This document shows, one piece after another, positions 34,757 through 43,192 of a DNA stretch of 64,000 bases (its first letter is position 1; the number at the start of each line of letters is the position of its first letter). Under the pieces are notes generated by a model. It did no database searches and was not told the origin of the DNA. It saw only the letters and a list, made by a program, of their open reading frames with translations. A program made the translations under genes and the position numbers. Origin of the DNA: AWTP1-13 sp963820375 (GTDB lineage: Bacteria; Pseudomonadota; Alphaproteobacteria; Rhizobiales; Hyphomicrobiaceae); the NCBI GenBank assembly GCA_963820375.1, contig CAWFZX010000019.1, positions 62,001 to 126,000 on the forward strand, read 5' to 3'.

Positions 34757-35335
34757 TCAGCGGTTCTTGCCGGGCACCCAGAGAACGTCGCCGCCGCCGC
34801 GATCGTTGGCGTAGCGGCTGGCGACGAACAACAGATCGGACAGCCGATTGATGTATTTGAGCGCTGGCGCGCTCACGTGCTCGTTGGGCTGACTGGCCAG
34901 CGCCACCATGCCCCGCTCGGCCCGGCGGCAGACGGTGCGCGCGACATGCAGCGCCGCGGCGGCCGCCGACCCACCAGGAAGCACAAAGGAGCGCAGGGGC
35001 GTCAACTCGGCGTTGAGTTCGTCGATTTCCCCTTCCAGGCGCTCGACCTGGGCCTCGCTGATGCGCAAGCGTTCGCGCTGCGGCTTGCCCTCGCGTTCAG
35101 GCGCGGTGAGATCGGCGCCGAGATCGAACAGATCGTTTTGCGCCCGCGCCAGCATGGCATCGAGCTGCGGGGCAGCGCTGAGGCTCAAACGCGCCACGCC
35201 GATCGAGGCATTGGTTTCATCGACCGTGCCGTAGGCGGCGATGCGCAAGGAATGCTTGGGCACGCGCTCGCCGCTGCCGAGCGCGGTCAGGCCGGCATCA
35301 CCGGTCCGCGTATAGATCTTGTTCAGAACAACCAT
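34757..35335 (-). CDS. Cob(I)yrinic acid a,c-diamide adenosyltransferase (PduO type)
   Basis: A 192-residue ATP:cob(I)alamin adenosyltransferase. The start MVVLNKIYTRTGDAGLTALGSGERV carries the ATP-binding TRTGDxG motif, and later FVLPGGSAAAAALHVARTVCRRAER matches the corrinoid/ATP active site (RxxCRRAER). It makes adenosylcobalamin for B12-dependent mutases. It follows a small membrane gene and precedes the rhomboid gene on the minus strand, an arrangement frequent in alphaproteobacteria. Confidence 0.94.
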   Translation of the reverse strand: MVVLNKIYTRTGDAGLTALGSGERVPKHSLRIAAYGTVDETNASIGVARLSLSAAPQLDAMLARAQNDLFDLGADLTAPEREGKPQRERLRISEAQVERLEGEIDELNAELTPLRSFVLPGGSAAAAALHVARTVCRRAERGMVALASQPNEHVSAPALKYINRLSDLLFVASRYANDRGGGDVLWVPGKNR

Positions 35336-35421
35336 ATCAGCCGCCGACCAGAGGGGAGCTTGCGTCCAAGACGAACGCCTTCAGGGTAGCGGGCGAGGAG
35401 GGCGGGTCAAGCCCAGCCAAT

Positions 35422-35610
35422 TCAGCGCAGCAAATACACCAGCAGCATGGCAACGACAATCGCCAGGAACTGCAGGCCAACGCGCCAGCGCATCAGGGTT
35501 TGGCTCAGATTGGGGTTGCGCCCGCGCAGCATGTTCCAAAGGCCAGCCAAAAGGACGCCCACAACCGCCAGCAGGGCGAGCACGCTCAAGGATCGCAGAA
35601 CCGTTTCCAT
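35422..35610 (-). CDS. Twin-transmembrane small protein (HIG1-type)
   Basis: A 62-residue protein with two hydrophobic helices (residues about 7-27 and 45-61) joined by a basic loop, LRGRNPNLSQTLMRWRVGLQ. That loop (NxxxSQxLMRxRVxxQ) is the mark of the HIG1 hypoxia-induced family, found in alphaproteobacteria and mitochondria. In mitochondria members assist cytochrome oxidase assembly; the bacterial role is poorly known. It lies upstream of the cobalamin adenosyltransferase gene, as is usual. Confidence 0.85.
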   Translation of the reverse strand: METVLRSLSVLALLAVVGVLLAGLWNMLRGRNPNLSQTLMRWRVGLQFLAIVVAMLLVYLLR

Positions 35611-35831
35611 GGCCTAAAGGGTCCGTTCGGGTTGGCGGCAACGACCGTAGCTGACATTGGCCAGCACGTCGCCAAACTGCAACACCACTCCGGCGCAGAC
35701 GCAACCCAGCGGCGCCACAATCGAGCATCATCTTGGGTGCGATTGTAATGTACCTCATCTTTCTACGCGGTCGATTCGCCGGCTTCGGCGATCTGGCTTG
35801 GCGCGGTCGCTAGCGGCGGGCAGGCAGGTTC

Positions 35832-37181
35832 GTGGGGCTGGAAGGCAGACGAGGTGGGCGCGGGCGGTCCTGGCTGGTGGCCGCCGTGCTGGTGCCGTCG
35901 CTGGCCAGCGCGCAGGTCCCTGCCAACCCCGAGGAGGCCCGCAAACAGCTCGAATCCGATCGCGGACGGCTGGAGGCCACGCAGCGCCGCTCCAAGGAAA
36001 TCCAGGCCGAGATGGACAAGCTCGCCGCCGAGCGCGAGCGCATCAACAGTCGGCTGGTCGAAACCGGCAAGCTGATCCAGCAGAGCGAGGCCCAGATGGG
36101 CCTCATCGAATCCCGGCTCGGCGAGCTGGAAACGCAGGAACGCCAGATCCGCGGCACGCTTGAGGAACGTCACGGCTCGATTTCAGCGCTCCTGGCCGCC
36201 ATGCAGCGCATGGGTCGCAATCCACCCCCGGTGATGGTGACACAGCGCGAGGACGCGCTGTCGATGGTGCGCAGTGCCATGCTGCTCGCCTCGGCCTTTC
36301 CGCAATTGCGCGGTGAAGCCGTGGCCTTGGCCGAGCGCTTGAATGCGCTGGTCGGCGTCGTCACCAGCATCCGCTCGGAGGGTGAAAAGCTCAAGGCCGA
36401 GACGACGCGCCTGAACGATGCGCGGGTGCGCCTGGCCGGCTTGCAAGAGACGAAACGCCAATCCCTGGCCGAACGCCAATCGGAATTGGCGCAAGTCCGC
36501 GTGGCGGCGGCCGATATTTCCAAAAGCGTGTCGGATCTTGGCGATTTGATCGCCAAACTCGACAAGGAAGTTGCAGAGCGCACCGGGCTTGGCACCTACG
36601 ACCAGGAGATGGCGGCCCGGGAGCAGGAAAAGCAGCGGGCTGCCGCGCCCGGCAAGCAGATTACAGAACGGAAATCTTCGGCCGAACTGGCGCCAAGTTC
36701 GGACCGTGTGGCTATGCTTACGCCTGGCCGCATCAAGCCGGCGATGCCTTTTGTGGAGGCAAAAGGCCAGCTGCCGCTGCCCGCGCATGGCCGGCGGGTG
36801 CTGACGTTTGGGGAGAAAACCCAGTATGGCAGCCAATCCAGGGGCCTTGTGATCGAAACCCGCTACGGTGGCCAGGTTGTTTCACCTTGCGACGGTTGGA
36901 TAGTTTACGCCGGCGAATTTCGCAGCTATGGGCAGCTCTTGATCATCAATGCCGGCGGGGGCTATCATATTTTGCTCGCAGGAATATCCCAGATTGACGT
37001 GCAACTTGGCCAATTCGTGCTTACTGGGGAGCCGGTAGGCGTGATGAGTGCAGCTGCGAAGGCCGCGCTGCCCAAGACGCAGGAAAGTGGTCCTGTGCTT
37101 TACATCGAGTTTCGCAAGGATCAGCGGCCAATAGACCCCGACCCTTGGTGGGCGGAAGCCTCTCGAAAGGTGCAAGAATGA
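35832..37181 (+). CDS. Murein hydrolase activator EnvC-like protein (degenerate M23 peptidase)
   Basis: About 449 residues with a GTG start at 35832, a signal peptide (SWLVAAVLVPSLASA, cleavage before QVP), a long coiled coil (about 30-265) and a C-terminal LytM/M23 domain (about 310-445). The M23 domain has YHILLAG where active enzymes have HxH, so it appears catalytically dead, as expected for an EnvC-type activator of amidases in cell separation. Its stop overlaps the ctpA start by four bases, matching the conserved envC-ctpA pair. The exact N-terminus is uncertain. Confidence 0.88.
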   Translation: MGLEGRRGGRGRSWLVAAVLVPSLASAQVPANPEEARKQLESDRGRLEATQRRSKEIQAEMDKLAAERERINSRLVETGKLIQQSEAQMGLIESRLGELETQERQIRGTLEERHGSISALLAAMQRMGRNPPPVMVTQREDALSMVRSAMLLASAFPQLRGEAVALAERLNALVGVVTSIRSEGEKLKAETTRLNDARVRLAGLQETKRQSLAERQSELAQVRVAAADISKSVSDLGDLIAKLDKEVAERTGLGTYDQEMAAREQEKQRAAAPGKQITERKSSAELAPSSDRVAMLTPGRIKPAMPFVEAKGQLPLPAHGRRVLTFGEKTQYGSQSRGLVIETRYGGQVVSPCDGWIVYAGEFRSYGQLLIINAGGGYHILLAGISQIDVQLGQFVLTGEPVGVMSAAAKAALPKTQESGPVLYIEFRKDQRPIDPDPWWAEASRKVQE

Positions 37182-38536
37182 CGCGAAAATCCGACTACGC
37201 CTTTTGGACGTTCGTAATGCTGGCGTGCCTTGCCGGGGCCACCACCGTGCTCAATGTGACGCGCACCTACTCGGCAACGTCGGGAAACTCGGAAATCTAC
37301 AAACAGCTTGATCTGTTCGGCGATGTGCTTGAGCGCGTGCGCAGCGACTACGTCGAGAAGCCCGACGATGCCATGCTGATCAACTCGGCCATCAACGGCA
37401 TGCTGAGCGCGCTCGATCCGCACTCCGCCTACCTCAATCCGAAGAGCTTCCGCGACATGCAGGTGCAGACGCGGGGCGAATTCGGCGGCCTCGGTATCGA
37501 GGTGACGATGGAAAACGGTGTCGTCAAGGTGGTTTCACCGATCGACGACACGCCCGCCTCCAAGGCCGGCCTGTTGACCAATGACCTCATCACGCATCTC
37601 GACGGCGAGCAGATCGTCGGCCTGACCTTGGAGCAGGCCGTGGAAAAGATGCGCGGTCCGGTCAATACGCCCATTACGCTCACCATTGTGCGCAAGGGCC
37701 GCGACGATGCTTTCGACGTCAAGATCACGCGCGACGTCATTCGCATCAACGCCGTGAAGGCACGGGCCGAGGGCGACATCATCTATGTCAAGCTGTCGAC
37801 CTTCAACGAGCAGACGCACGCCAACCTGGTGAAGGCCATCGAGAGCCTGAAGAAGTCGGCCGGCAAGAACCTCAAGGGCTATGTGATCGATCTGCGCGGC
37901 AACCCGGGCGGCCTGCTCGATCAAGCGATCGCCGTCTCGGACGACATGCTTGAGAAGGGGGCGATCGTCCTCACCAAAGGCCGCGGCCTGGAAGAGACGC
38001 AGCGTGCCAATGCCCGGCCGGGCGACATCACCGAGGGCAAGCCGATCGCGGTGCTGATCAATGGCGGCTCGGCGTCGGCGTCCGAGATCGTCGCCGGCGC
38101 GCTGCAGGACCATAAGCGTGCCACCGTGATCGGCACGCGCTCGTTCGGCAAGGGTTCCGTGCAGACCATCATTCCGCTCGGGGCAAATGGCGCCATCCGG
38201 CTGACCACGGCGCGCTATTACACGCCATCCGGTCGTTCGATCCAGGCCAAGGGTATCGATCCCGACGTGGTGGTCGAGCAGGAGCTGCCGCAAGAGCTGC
38301 AAAGCAAGTTGCCCAATCGGTCGCCGAGCGAAGCCAGCCTGCGTGGCCATCTCAAGGGGGAGACCAAGGACGGCAAGGAAGGTGGCGGTTCCTCCAGCTA
38401 CGTTCCCAAAGAGGTGGAGAAGGATACCCAGCTGCAGTACGCGCTCAAGATGCTGCGCGGCGAGCCCCTGCCGCAGGCGAAGAAAAAGGCCGAGGCGCCC
38501 GACAGCGACAGCGAGCCAAAGACGGAAACGAAGTAG
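37178..38536 (+). CDS. ctpA: S41 family carboxy-terminal processing protease
   Basis: A 452-residue periplasmic protease. The ATG at 37178 overlaps the EnvC stop and gives MTRKSDYAFWTFVMLACLAG, a signal anchor. A PDZ domain follows (about 95-175; GGLGIEVTMENGVVKVVSPIDDTPA), then the S41 core with the catalytic serine in NGGSASASEIVAGALQD and the lysine in GTRSFGKGSVQ. The C-terminal 70 residues are charged and low in complexity. CtpA trims C-termini of envelope proteins and affects murein hydrolase levels, which fits the partner gene. Confidence 0.95.
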   Translation: MTRKSDYAFWTFVMLACLAGATTVLNVTRTYSATSGNSEIYKQLDLFGDVLERVRSDYVEKPDDAMLINSAINGMLSALDPHSAYLNPKSFRDMQVQTRGEFGGLGIEVTMENGVVKVVSPIDDTPASKAGLLTNDLITHLDGEQIVGLTLEQAVEKMRGPVNTPITLTIVRKGRDDAFDVKITRDVIRINAVKARAEGDIIYVKLSTFNEQTHANLVKAIESLKKSAGKNLKGYVIDLRGNPGGLLDQAIAVSDDMLEKGAIVLTKGRGLEETQRANARPGDITEGKPIAVLINGGSASASEIVAGALQDHKRATVIGTRSFGKGSVQTIIPLGANGAIRLTTARYYTPSGRSIQAKGIDPDVVVEQELPQELQSKLPNRSPSEASLRGHLKGETKDGKEGGGSSSYVPKEVEKDTQLQYALKMLRGEPLPQAKKKAEAPDSDSEPKTETK

Positions 38537-38556
38537 GCCAACGGCAGGCGACGTGG

Positions 38557-38581
38557 GCCTTGGGCGGCCGCTGCCCAAGGC
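38557..38581. terminator. Strong stem-loop after ctpA, possible terminator or attenuator
   Basis: GCCTTGGGC (38557-38565) and GCCCAAGGC (38573-38581) form a perfect nine-base stem with a seven-base loop, 20 bases past the ctpA stop. There is no T-run after it, so an intrinsic terminator is not certain; mRNA stabilisation or partial read-through into rppH is possible. Confidence 0.45.
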
Positions 38582-38611
38582 GCATTCGGCTGGGGGCGCA
38601 TTCGGCTGGGG
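38580..38611. repeat. 16-base direct repeat ahead of the first rppH gene
   Basis: GCGCATTCGGCTGGGG occurs twice back to back (38580-38595 and 38596-38611), ending eight bases before the ATG at 38620. Each copy ends with a G-run, and the second may act as the ribosome-binding site. The repeat partly overlaps the preceding hairpin. Confidence 0.6.
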
Positions 38612-38619
38612 CATGAGCC

Positions 38620-39123
38620 ATGGACGCAACGCTGGCTTACAGACCCTGCGTCGGCATTATGGTGTTGAACCGCGCCGGCCTGGTCTGGATCGGCCGCCGC
38701 GTCGATGCGCCAAACGAGCCGGAGGGCCCGGGCGCCTGGTGGCAAATGCCGCAAGGAGGCATCGACCCCAACGAGGATCCCCAACAGGCGGCGCTGCGCG
38801 AGCTCAACGAAGAAACCGGCATTCGTTCCGTTGCCATCCTTGCCGAAAGCCCAAGCTGGTACCTCTATGACCTGCCGCCTGAGCTGCGTCCCCGGGCCTG
38901 GGGCGGGCGCTACCGCGGCCAGCAGCAGAAATGGTTTGTCGTGCGCTTCACCGGCAGCGAGGACGAAATCGTCATCGCCCGGCCGCCCGGGCAGAGCGCC
39001 GAGTTCGACGCCTGGCGCTGGGCCCGCGTCAGCGAGCTGGTGTCCTTGATCGTGCCCTTCAAAAGGGCGGTGTACGAACAGCTCTTGGCCGATGTCGCCG
39101 GCGTGGTGGGACCGCAGGCCTGA
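38620..39123 (+). CDS. rppH: RNA pyrophosphohydrolase (RppH, Nudix)
   Basis: A 167-residue Nudix hydrolase that removes pyrophosphate from mRNA 5' ends. It opens YRPCVGIMVLNRAGLVWIGRR, then WWQMPQGGIDPNEDPQQAAL and RELNEETGI, a full Nudix box (GX5EX7REUXEEXGU). YRGQQQKWFVVRF and EFDAWRWARVSELVSLIVPFKRAVY are RppH hallmarks. Placement after envC-ctpA is conserved in alphaproteobacteria. A second, similar gene follows 83 bases later. Confidence 0.93.
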   Translation: MDATLAYRPCVGIMVLNRAGLVWIGRRVDAPNEPEGPGAWWQMPQGGIDPNEDPQQAALRELNEETGIRSVAILAESPSWYLYDLPPELRPRAWGGRYRGQQQKWFVVRFTGSEDEIVIARPPGQSAEFDAWRWARVSELVSLIVPFKRAVYEQLLADVAGVVGPQA

Positions 39124-39206
39124 GCCGCCTCGGCTGGCGACCGCCTTGCTCTTTGGCGCGTGACAAAGGCTGGCAAATCACGCAACTGTCAATTTAAGGC
39201 CTTTGC

Positions 39207-39731
39207 TTGCATGGACTTGTCTCACCCGTGGTCAGCCAACTGAACCTGGAGCTGCCCTACCGCCCCTGCGTCGGCATCATGCTGATCAACCGCGACGGGC
39301 TGGTGTGGGTTGGCCGGCGCCTGCCGAAGTGGGTGGGCGACCGGTCCGGCTACATCTGGCAGATGCCGCAGGGTGGCATTGCCGGCGGCGAACCTGCGCG
39401 CACCGCGGCGTTGCGGGAACTGGAGGAGGAGACCGCGGTCCGTTCGGTTGAGATCATTGCCGAGGCGCCGGGCTGGCTCAGCTATGATTTGCCCACCGAG
39501 CTGTTGGGCGTGGCGCTGAAGGGCAGATACCGAGGACAGCGCCAAAAATGGTTTGCCATGCGCTTTCTTGGTGAAGACAGGGAAATCGATATTTCGCGGC
39601 GCAATGGCCACAAGGCCGAGTTTGACGCCTGGCGCTGGGCGCGCACGACGGAACTCGCCGACTTGATCATGCCCTTCAAAAGGCAAGTCTATCGGGATGT
39701 CGTTTCGATCTTTGCGCGCTACGCGGCCTGA
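39207..39731 (+). CDS. Second RppH-like Nudix hydrolase (tandem paralogue)
   Basis: A roughly 174-residue paralogue of the preceding gene: YRPCVGIMLINRDGLVWVGRRL, MPQGGIAGGEPARTAALRELEEETAV, YRGQRQKWFAMRF, EFDAWRWARTTELADLIMPFKRQVY. The Nudix box keeps the REUXEE catalytic core but ends EETAV, with Ala in place of the usual Gly. No ATG fits: a TTG at 39207 (AAGG seven bases upstream) or a GTG at 39228 is the likely start. It could be a redundant RppH or one with another nucleotide preference. Confidence 0.88.
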   Translation: MHGLVSPVVSQLNLELPYRPCVGIMLINRDGLVWVGRRLPKWVGDRSGYIWQMPQGGIAGGEPARTAALRELEEETAVRSVEIIAEAPGWLSYDLPTELLGVALKGRYRGQRQKWFAMRFLGEDREIDISRRNGHKAEFDAWRWARTTELADLIMPFKRQVYRDVVSIFARYAA

Positions 39732-39762
39732 ACCTTAGCGTCCAGGCCGGTGGCCGCTGGCT

Positions 39763-40155
39763 TTAGCCTTTTTCCAGTTCGGCAAACACCTTGCGGGCGG
39801 CGCGGAAGCACTCCACGCCCAGCGGCACGCCGGCGTAGATCGCGATCTGGTGGATGATCGCTTGAACCTCCTCCTTGCTGACACCGTTGGTGAGGGCCCC
39901 CTTCAGATGCAGTTCCCATTCGTGCATGCGATTGAGGCAGGCCAGCATCACCAGATTGAGCATGGAGCGGGTTTTGCGCGGCAAGCGCTCGTCACTCCAC
40001 ACAAGGCCCCAGCAGTACTCGTTCAGGACCTCCTGAAACGGACCGTTGAAGTCGTCTGCCGCCGCCGCCGCTCGGTTGACGTATTCCTCGCCGAGGACCG
40101 CTTTGCGGATGGCGAGACCCTTGTCTCTCAACGCCTTGTCCACCATTCTCTCCAT
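39763..40155 (-). CDS. Carboxymuconolactone decarboxylase family protein
   Basis: A 130-residue all-helical protein of the CMD/AhpD superfamily. DDFNGPFQEVLNEYCWGLVWSDERLPRKTRSMLNLVML and LHLKGALTNGVSKEEVQAIIHQIAIYAGVP match 4-carboxymuconolactone decarboxylase (PcaC) more than the CxxC-bearing AhpD group: there is no CxxC motif. It is a lone gene convergent with the second Nudix gene. Protocatechuate pathway partners are absent nearby, so the physiological substrate is unclear. Confidence 0.88.
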   Translation of the reverse strand: MERMVDKALRDKGLAIRKAVLGEEYVNRAAAAADDFNGPFQEVLNEYCWGLVWSDERLPRKTRSMLNLVMLACLNRMHEWELHLKGALTNGVSKEEVQAIIHQIAIYAGVPLGVECFRAARKVFAELEKG

Positions 40156-40281
40156 CGCTGTTCAACACTCGCCTTGTCGGCTTGGAGTTTGTGGCAGCGT
40201 TTGCGCGAGGGCTCAAGTCCGTTGCCGTGGCTGCCGCACGGCAGCAGTGATCGACCCTCGCCAGCATGAGAGGAGCCGCAG

Positions 40282-41115
40282 ATGCGGACGATTACGCTCA
40301 AAAGCTCAGCCAAGGTTCCGGTTCTGGGCCTTGGCACCTGGCGCATGGGCGAGCGCAAGAGCGAGCGCGCCGCCGAACTCAACGCGCTCAGGCTTGGACT
40401 TGATCTCGGCGTGCGTTTGATCGACACCGCCGAAATGTACGGCGAGGGCACGGCCGAGGAGATCGTCGGGGAGGCGACGGCCGGCCGGCGCGAGCAAGTC
40501 TATCTCGTCAGCAAGGTCTATCCTCACAATGCCTCGCGCAAGGGTGCCATTGCCGCCTGCGAGCGCAGTTTGCAGCGGCTCAAGACCGATCACCTCGACC
40601 TTTACCTGTTGCATTGGCGCGGTTCGCATCCCCTGGCCGAGACGGTGGAGGCTTTCGAGACCCTGAAGACGGCCGGCAAGATCCGCAGCTGGGGGGTGAG
40701 CAATTTTGCTGTCGATGACATGCGCGAGCTGGCGGGCCTGGCCAACGGCAAGGCCTGCGTCTCCAACCAGGTGCTCTACCATCTGGCCAGCCGCGGCATT
40801 GAATGGGAGCTCCTGCCGTATTGCCGCAGCGCCGACGTCATGGTGATGGCGTACTCGCCGCTGGGTCAGGGCCCGCTGCTGCGCAAGCCCGCCTTGCGCG
40901 CGCTGGCCGGCAAGCACGGGGTCGAGGCCGCGGCAATCGCGCTGGCCTGGGTGCTGCGACAGCCCAATGTGGTGACGATTCCAAAGGCCACCAACCCCGC
41001 CCATGTCACCGCCAATCTCAAGGCCATCGATGTCAAGCTGGACGCGGAGGATCTCACAGCGCTGGACGCCGCCTTCCCTCCGCCTCAAGGCCACAGCCCG
41101 CTGCAAATGACCTAG
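40282..41115 (+). CDS. Aldo/keto reductase
   Basis: A 277-residue NADPH-dependent TIM-barrel reductase. The catalytic tetrad is visible: LIDTAEMYGEG (Asp, Tyr), YLVSKVYPHN (Lys) and LYLLHWRGSHPLAET (His). The opening VPVLGLGTWRMGERKSER and the C-terminal VTIPKATNPAHVTANLKAIDVKL (NADP-binding) are typical of the YeaE/DkgA-like branch. GAGAGGAG lies some 13 bases before the ATG at 40282. Substrates are probably small aldehydes such as methylglyoxal. Confidence 0.93.
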   Translation: MRTITLKSSAKVPVLGLGTWRMGERKSERAAELNALRLGLDLGVRLIDTAEMYGEGTAEEIVGEATAGRREQVYLVSKVYPHNASRKGAIAACERSLQRLKTDHLDLYLLHWRGSHPLAETVEAFETLKTAGKIRSWGVSNFAVDDMRELAGLANGKACVSNQVLYHLASRGIEWELLPYCRSADVMVMAYSPLGQGPLLRKPALRALAGKHGVEAAAIALAWVLRQPNVVTIPKATNPAHVTANLKAIDVKLDAEDLTALDAAFPPPQGHSPLQMT

Positions 41116-41159
41116 CCTAAACGTGCGGGCGGGCGCGCTGGGACGGCCCAAGTGCCCGT

Positions 41160-42071
41160 TCAGGCGATGGGCACCCCGCTGGTCTCGGCCTTGTGCTCGG
41201 GCTCCACGTGAATGAGCACTTCCGCCCCCGGAATGGCGTCGGCCAGCGCCGCTTCGATCCTGTCACAGATGGCATGCGAAGAGGCAACCGTCATCCGACC
41301 GGGCACGACGAGGTGAAACTCGATAAAGGTGACCCGCCCTGCGGTGCGCGTTTTTACGTCGTGCGCCTGGATCGCGCCTTCGGCATTGTTCGAGATCACC
41401 TCGCGGATGCTTCTCGCAACTTCGGCAGTGACGGCTTCATCCATCAGGCCGCTGATGGAATCGCGCACCAGTCTCCAGCCCGCCCATAGGATATTGATGG
41501 CGACCAGGCCCGCCAGCGCGGGATCGAGCAGCTGCCAACCGGTGATGGTCGCCAGCAACAAGCCGGCGACGACGCCGATGGACGTCGCCACATCGGTGAG
41601 CAGGTGCCAGCCGTCGGCCACCAGTGCGGGCGACCGCTGCCTGCGTCCCCAGGTCAGCAAAAAGTATGACCAGGCCGCATTGATGACGGTGGCGGCGCCA
41701 TTGACGAGCAAACCCTGCAGCGGCTCATTGAGAACGCGCGGCGTGATCAGGGCATCGTAGGCCTCGCGGGCGATCAACAGCGCCGCCAGCACAATCAGCA
41801 CACCTTCAAGCACTGCCGAGAAGTACTCGGCCTTGTGGTGACCGAACTGATGCCGCCGATCGGCGGGGCGGATGGAAATGTGCAAGGCATAGAGCGCCAC
41901 AAGCGCGGTGATCAGATTGACGATGCTTTCCAGGGCGTCGGAGTAAAGGGCGACGCTGCCGGTGATCCAATAGGCAAGAAACTTCAATCCCAGCACGCTG
42001 GCCGCCACCGCAATTGAGATGACGGCGGCAACCTTCAGCTTGTCGGCGACTTGCAGAGGTCCTGCCAGCAT
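41160..42071 (-). CDS. Cation diffusion facilitator family transporter
   Basis: A 303-residue CDF efflux protein with six membrane segments. Metal-site motifs in the second and fifth segments are seen as SDALESIVNL and ADGWHLLTDVATS (HxxxD). The loop RPADRRHQFGHHKAEYFSA is typical, and the cytosolic C-terminal domain (about 205-295) has IQAHDVKTRTAGRVTFIEFHLVVPG. Probably exports Fe, Zn, Mn or Co; FieF-like members have this pattern. It is divergent from the next gene. Confidence 0.93.
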   Translation of the reverse strand: MLAGPLQVADKLKVAAVISIAVAASVLGLKFLAYWITGSVALYSDALESIVNLITALVALYALHISIRPADRRHQFGHHKAEYFSAVLEGVLIVLAALLIAREAYDALITPRVLNEPLQGLLVNGAATVINAAWSYFLLTWGRRQRSPALVADGWHLLTDVATSIGVVAGLLLATITGWQLLDPALAGLVAINILWAGWRLVRDSISGLMDEAVTAEVARSIREVISNNAEGAIQAHDVKTRTAGRVTFIEFHLVVPGRMTVASSHAICDRIEAALADAIPGAEVLIHVEPEHKAETSGVPIA

Positions 42072-42333
42072 GCTGTCCGCGCCAGTGAAATATGCCGTGC
42101 ATGTGGCACGAACGCGCGACGATTGCCAGCGCTATTGCGCCGCCACAGCGAGGCCGCAACGCATTCAGCAAAATGGCGAAAATGACGGCCGCGCGCGGCG
42201 AAATGCACAGGTCCTTTGCTGTGGATCGGTAGCTCGAGCAGCACGAATTTGATGAACAGGAATCGGAGCAACGGTCGGCAAGGCAAGGTTTGGCTGGCGT
42301 GCGTCTTGGCTCACCGGGAGGAGGCATGCCGTC

Positions 42334-43188
42334 ATGGCCAATTTTCCGACGCATATTGGCGTGGGAACTGTCGTCAGCGGCGCGCTGGCAACAGTGACGC
42401 TCGCGGCCGATGTGGTGGCCCCCGAAAACCTGGTGGCGGTCACGCTGGCTGGCGTGCTCGGCTCCGTGCTGCCGGACATCGACCTCAAGGATTCCCGTCC
42501 CAGTCGCGCCATGTTCGCCGGGCTCGGCGTGTTCTTCGCCTTCGCCGTGCTGTTCAGTCTCGAACAAAGATATTCAGTGGCGGAAATGATCGTGCTGTGG
42601 CTCGGCACCCTGGTGCTGATACGCTATGTCGCGCACGCATTCTTCCATCGACTGAGTGCGCATCGCGGCATCTGGCATTCGATCCTGGCCAGCCTGTTCT
42701 GCGCCTGCGCGACCGCGACAGTCTACACGACCCTGCTCGGCCGCCCCGATGGCGTGGCGTGGCTGGCGGCGGGCTTCCTCATGCTCGGCTATTTCACCCA
42801 TCTTATTCTCGACGAGCTTTATTCCGTCGACGTCATGGACACTCGCCTCAAGGCCTCCTTTGGCACGGCCCTGAAACTGATCGATCCGCGTCATCCCGGC
42901 GCGACGGCCGCCATGGCCGTCGCCACCGTGATCGCGTTCCTGCTGGCGCCGCCGATGCAATCATTCCTCGACGGCGTCACATCACGTGGATTGTGGAGCA
43001 GTCTGCAGCAGCGCCTGCTGCCGCAGGACAAATGGTTCGGCGTCGACTGGCGCGGCCTGGCTTGGCGGCCAGCGCTGCCCTTCCAACAGCAGCCGCCGGC
43101 CACCGCCGCCGGTGCCAAGGCGATCGAAACCGGATCGATTGCGCCGGCCCCTTCGGCGTCCGACCCCGCGCCCGCGAAGGCCAAATGA
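42334..43188 (+). CDS. Membrane-bound metal-dependent hydrolase-like protein (YdjM/DUF457 family)
   Basis: A 284-residue integral membrane protein. Residues 1-60 show MANFPTHIGVGTVVSGALATV and VLGSVLPDIDLKDSRPSR, and HRLSAHRGIWHSILASLFCA and LLGYFTHLILDELYSVDVM follow; these His/Asp motifs define the LexA-binding, membrane-bound hydrolase-like family of YdjM. A strong GGGAGGAGG precedes the ATG at 42334. The C-terminal 60 residues are Pro/Ala-rich. Enzymatic activity has not been established for most members. Confidence 0.85.
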   Translation: MANFPTHIGVGTVVSGALATVTLAADVVAPENLVAVTLAGVLGSVLPDIDLKDSRPSRAMFAGLGVFFAFAVLFSLEQRYSVAEMIVLWLGTLVLIRYVAHAFFHRLSAHRGIWHSILASLFCACATATVYTTLLGRPDGVAWLAAGFLMLGYFTHLILDELYSVDVMDTRLKASFGTALKLIDPRHPGATAAMAVATVIAFLLAPPMQSFLDGVTSRGLWSSLQQRLLPQDKWFGVDWRGLAWRPALPFQQQPPATAAGAKAIETGSIAPAPSASDPAPAKAK

Positions 43189-43192
43189 AGGC

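Noticed and set aside
39763..39775. T-run near the end of the second Nudix gene as a terminator
   Set aside because: The T-run is part of the C-terminal lysine codon region of the convergent CMD-family gene, and the GGCT/AGCC stem would have a two-base loop.
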